DNA of 7,801 nucleotides, taken from positions 15,171 to 22,971 of the forward strand of contig MGUL01000005.1 of the NCBI GenBank assembly GCA_001800005.1, written 5' to 3'. Position 1 is the first letter of the stretch; each line of letters starts with the position of its first letter. The stretch is from Elusimicrobia bacterium RBG_16_66_12. Its GTDB lineage: Bacteria > Elusimicrobiota > Elusimicrobia > UBA1565 > UBA9628. Position numbers and translations under genes: made by a program. The notes beneath the pieces are model-generated. The model did not search any database. It saw only the letters and a list, made by a program, of their open reading frames with translations, and was not told where the DNA came from. Positions 5,599 through 7,801 of the stretch are shown here, piece by piece.

Positions 5599-7275
5599 AT
5601 GGCAATCGTAGCGACACCAGCTACATACTGTTTGGTGGCAACGATCGCGGGCCACACCGGCACTCAGACCCAGTCCGGAACGTGTGAGTTCGCGGTCGAG
5701 ATGCACGTTGCAGGCACGCGTCAGAGCTCCCTCGGCGGCACCCCAGTCGTCGACGGCGAGCTGGTGCAAGCTCTCGTACATCGCGCCTACTACTACGCCA
5801 GCGGGGGGTACTGGAAGTTCGAGGCAACACAGGAGTGGCTGAACGGCGTAGGGGGCTTCGGTGAGGATTCGATATACGCCGCAACATACACGAGTCCCCT
5901 GGAGGCCGCGACGCTCTGGACGGCGATACAGTCCGCCGGGACCGCATCGATGTGGGCGAGCGTCGGCGGCGTCGTGGCGGCCCAGTCCGCCTATCCGACC
6001 GGAGCGCCGCTGGAGGCGGGCCTGGATGGCCACTGGGGCGGGCTGCGCTCGAATTTCGCCTGGGTGGACCCTCCAATGGACGGGCGAATACCGAAACCCT
6101 CTCGATACCGCGAATTCAGCGGCACGACGCTCACAATGGACTCGCCGACGTACAACGCGGCGTGGGAAGGCGTGACGGCCTTCGATCGGGGCCAGTGCTA
6201 CGCCATCGGCCGCGACGGCATGGACGTGCCCGTCGCCGTGCTGCGGGGCCTCAGCGCCAGCGATATGTACGCATCGCGGATGATCGATGCCACCAGGTGG
6301 ACGGTCCCCACCCCGATGTTCCGGACGCACTATCACCGCGATATGTGGGACGCGGCCAACAACGAGCCGGATAGGGTGGCGACGGCCGCGATCGTGCCTC
6401 TGTGGGGAGCCGGGTGGCGGATCTACGTGGCCACGGTGACCGGGTCCCTGCTGTACTGCGACGTGGAAGGCTGTCCCGACGGGTACATGCCGACGGCGTC
6501 AGCAACAGTGGGGACGTACGAGGGCACCGTCGCCACCGGTTATCCCGGTCTGGGACCCGGGACGTGGGCGACGCTCACTGGCAGCATTCTCGGGCCGATC
6601 GTGGCCGCCGGGACGTACATGGACGGCCAGCACTGGTTGTTGACGAGGGGAGCGTGGACGCCGTGGTGGGGCATCAACGACCGGACGGCGTGGTCAGTCG
6701 AACAATTTCCGGACGCGCTGGCGCCACTGCAGTTCTACGTTATCGACCGGGATCCAGTCTGGCTGAGACATCGTGGAACGCTGGCCGGCGGTCCCGACTG
6801 GTCGGTCGGGCAAGACAGCCATCAGCTGGTGGCAAACGGCATACGGACGGCGGACATGAGGCAGTGGAGCGGCACGTCGCCGTCCTGGCCGTCTTGGAAC
6901 CTACGCATGGTCTACGCGGGCGCCGGCGGGCCGCCGACACTCGTGCTGGGGACTACACAGGGCGTCCCGGCGACGGGGGTCATCGCCTTCGAACTCTGGG
7001 ATGGGACCGCGTACAAGATGGTGGACTGGCGGGTGGATCCGTACACCGGCCTGGAATACCAGAAAACCTACAGGCGAACGTGTTGGGACCCGTTCGCCTG
7101 GACGTACTCGCGTGGATGGTATGTGGGCCTGCCACAGGGCTGGGCCCTCGACGAAGCGCACGGATTCTACCTGGACCAGGTCGGGGTGATGTGCACCGAG
7201 CGGATGCAGCTTGACGTGGACTATAACGGGACGGCGAGGTACGCCTGGCCTCCGCACCCGTGGGAGCTGCCCTGA
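5599..7275 (+). CDS. Trp-rich distal tail / tail tip protein of unknown family
   Basis: This 558-residue protein follows the tape measure gene by 4 bases. GGTGAG at 5585-5590, inside the end of that gene, is a well-spaced ribosome binding site. The first gene after the tape measure usually encodes the distal tail protein (Dit-like), which joins the tube to the baseplate hub; that role is inferred from position only. The sequence is beta-prone throughout and strikingly rich in Trp (about 30 by eye, over 5%) and Tyr, with clusters such as RGAWTPWWG, SPSWPSWNL and CWDPFAWTYSRGW. At 558 residues it is about twice a classical Dit (~250), as seen in Dits with inserted carbohydrate-binding domains. 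I see no signal peptide, membrane segment, hydrolase motif or collagen-like repeat. It begins MAIVAT, much like the MAITAT of the 1035-1862 product. A minor tail protein with a glycan-binding role is an alternative. Confidence 0.55.
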   Translation: MAIVATPATYCLVATIAGHTGTQTQSGTCEFAVEMHVAGTRQSSLGGTPVVDGELVQALVHRAYYYASGGYWKFEATQEWLNGVGGFGEDSIYAATYTSPLEAATLWTAIQSAGTASMWASVGGVVAAQSAYPTGAPLEAGLDGHWGGLRSNFAWVDPPMDGRIPKPSRYREFSGTTLTMDSPTYNAAWEGVTAFDRGQCYAIGRDGMDVPVAVLRGLSASDMYASRMIDATRWTVPTPMFRTHYHRDMWDAANNEPDRVATAAIVPLWGAGWRIYVATVTGSLLYCDVEGCPDGYMPTASATVGTYEGTVATGYPGLGPGTWATLTGSILGPIVAAGTYMDGQHWLLTRGAWTPWWGINDRTAWSVEQFPDALAPLQFYVIDRDPVWLRHRGTLAGGPDWSVGQDSHQLVANGIRTADMRQWSGTSPSWPSWNLRMVYAGAGGPPTLVLGTTQGVPATGVIAFELWDGTAYKMVDWRVDPYTGLEYQKTYRRTCWDPFAWTYSRGWYVGLPQGWALDEAHGFYLDQVGVMCTERMQLDVDYNGTARYAWPPHPWELP

Positions 7276-7801
7276 TGGCCTGGGGTGAGTCACTGCTGCC
7301 TACCATGGATGTCTGGGTCTGCGGCGATCCGCGCCGGACGTTCGGGTACGTCTCCGCCAAAGGGGCCAACGAATCCCACAGGATCGCCGACCTCGAGAGG
7401 TCTTCCAATCTCAGTGGGGTTTGGGTCGACCCACCGACAAAGACTCTCTCGCTGCAGCCGATCTACGGGCCGGTGGACAACGGCACGGCGAACTGGTCCA
7501 CCGTGACGGGTACCGGGACGCCCGGGTGGGACGACTACATCAGGCCTGAGACGAATACGCGTGTCGTCCGCCAGTACGCCGGGCAGTCAGGGATCGCCTG
7601 GGCGGCGACCAGCATCGCGACACTGGGGCATGAGTTCATCCTCGACATCTTTCAGGGCCCTGCGGCGCCGGGGGTCAGCAGGCTCCCCGGCACGATTCGC
7701 CGAGCCGTGACCTGGCCGCTCCCATTGGCCACGGCGACGCCATCCTATCGGCTGGTGTGGGACTGGGGCGTGGGTGTGGCGCTCGATCGAACGATGGACG
7801 C
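7275..7801 (+). CDS. Tail tip / baseplate-position protein, 5' part only
   Basis: The ATG at 7275-7277 overlaps the previous TGA (7273-7275) by one base and is preceded by GGGAG at 7262-7266, 8 bases upstream. The frame stays open to the window end, giving 175 complete codons (MAWGESLLPTMDVWVCGDPR at the start). It is Trp-rich like its neighbour (9 in 175) and beta-prone, with segments such as TFGYVSAKGANESHRIADL and GHEFILDIFQGP. It occupies the second slot after the tape measure gene, where siphoviruses usually encode a baseplate hub or tail-associated protein. Nothing visible is diagnostic for that family. It is clearly coding because frame, start, ribosome binding site and codon use agree with the operon; the function is unknown. 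Confidence 0.7.
   Translation, partial: MAWGESLLPTMDVWVCGDPRRTFGYVSAKGANESHRIADLERSSNLSGVWVDPPTKTLSLQPIYGPVDNGTANWSTVTGTGTPGWDDYIRPETNTRVVRQYAGQSGIAWAATSIATLGHEFILDIFQGPAAPGVSRLPGTIRRAVTWPLPLATATPSYRLVWDWGVGVALDRTMD

Noticed and set aside
4230..5663. Minus-strand open frame of 477 codons opposite the tape measure gene
   Set aside because: Its product is Arg/His/Pro-rich with no recognisable features, it is fully antisense to a well-supported gene, and such frames are expected by chance at this GC content.
5281..6336. Minus-strand open frame of 351 codons spanning the tape measure end and the next gene
   Set aside because: It runs across the junction of two supported + strand genes and its C-terminal part is a low-complexity Arg/Ser/Pro run.
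1957..7040. About nine GGATCC sites, more than expected by chance
   Set aside because: Several are simply Gly/Arg-Ile/Asp-Pro type codon pairs in GC-rich DNA, and without host restriction data the excess cannot be interpreted.
1..7801. Search for CRISPR repeats, tRNA genes, insertion-sequence ends, defence genes and integrase sites
   Set aside because: None was seen: there are no regularly spaced repeats, no cloverleaf-like sequence, no flanking inverted repeats and no non-structural genes; coding is continuous.

Overview
The window is a compact piece of a tailed-phage (siphovirus-type) tail module, from a free phage or a prophage. All genes lie on the + strand. It holds eight gene products from seven loci, plus a ninth protein-level product made by a programmed frameshift only if that event occurs as predicted; the first and last genes run off the window ends. 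Overall base composition is clearly GC-rich, and every frame-consistent gene uses GC-rich third positions. However, ATA (Ile) and AGG (Arg) are used freely, which is not typical of, for example, Streptomyces-like hosts. Ribosome binding sites match the bacterial GGAGGTGA type. I infer a phage of a high-GC bacterium and cannot name the host.

Layout: (1) 2-517, the 3' end of an unrecognised beta-rich protein, probably a head, neck or decoration component. (2) 517-1035, a Mu gpG-like virion morphogenesis / tail completion protein, the most clearly recognised neck gene. (3) 1035-1862, a two-part protein whose C-terminal part is a candidate tail terminator. (4) 1882-2685, the probable major tail (tube) protein, preceded by the best ribosome binding site in the window. 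(5) 2685-3182, the tail assembly chaperone, with an in-frame T TTT TTC slippery heptamer at 3137-3143 that would give a 240-residue fusion ending at 3406. (6) 3381-5594, the tape measure protein. (7) 5599-7275, a Trp-rich protein at the distal-tail position. (8) 7275 to the end, another Trp-rich protein at a baseplate or minor-tail position.

Together these genes follow the standard siphovirus assembly order: neck completion, tail terminator, tube, chaperone pair, tape measure, tip. Four of the junctions are 1-base stop/start overlaps (515-519, 1033-1037, 2683-2687, 7273-7277), so the module reads as one translationally coupled operon. No promoter, terminator, tRNA, insertion sequence, CRISPR array or defence gene is visible. 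No stretch above 300 bases lacks a gene; the only apparent gap, 3183-3380, is the frameshift extension of the chaperone. By the usual rule of about 0.15 nm of tail per tape-measure residue, 737 residues predict a tail near 110 nm. I see no new biological system here; the points most worth a second look are the frameshift, the unusual terminator candidate and the Trp-rich tip proteins.
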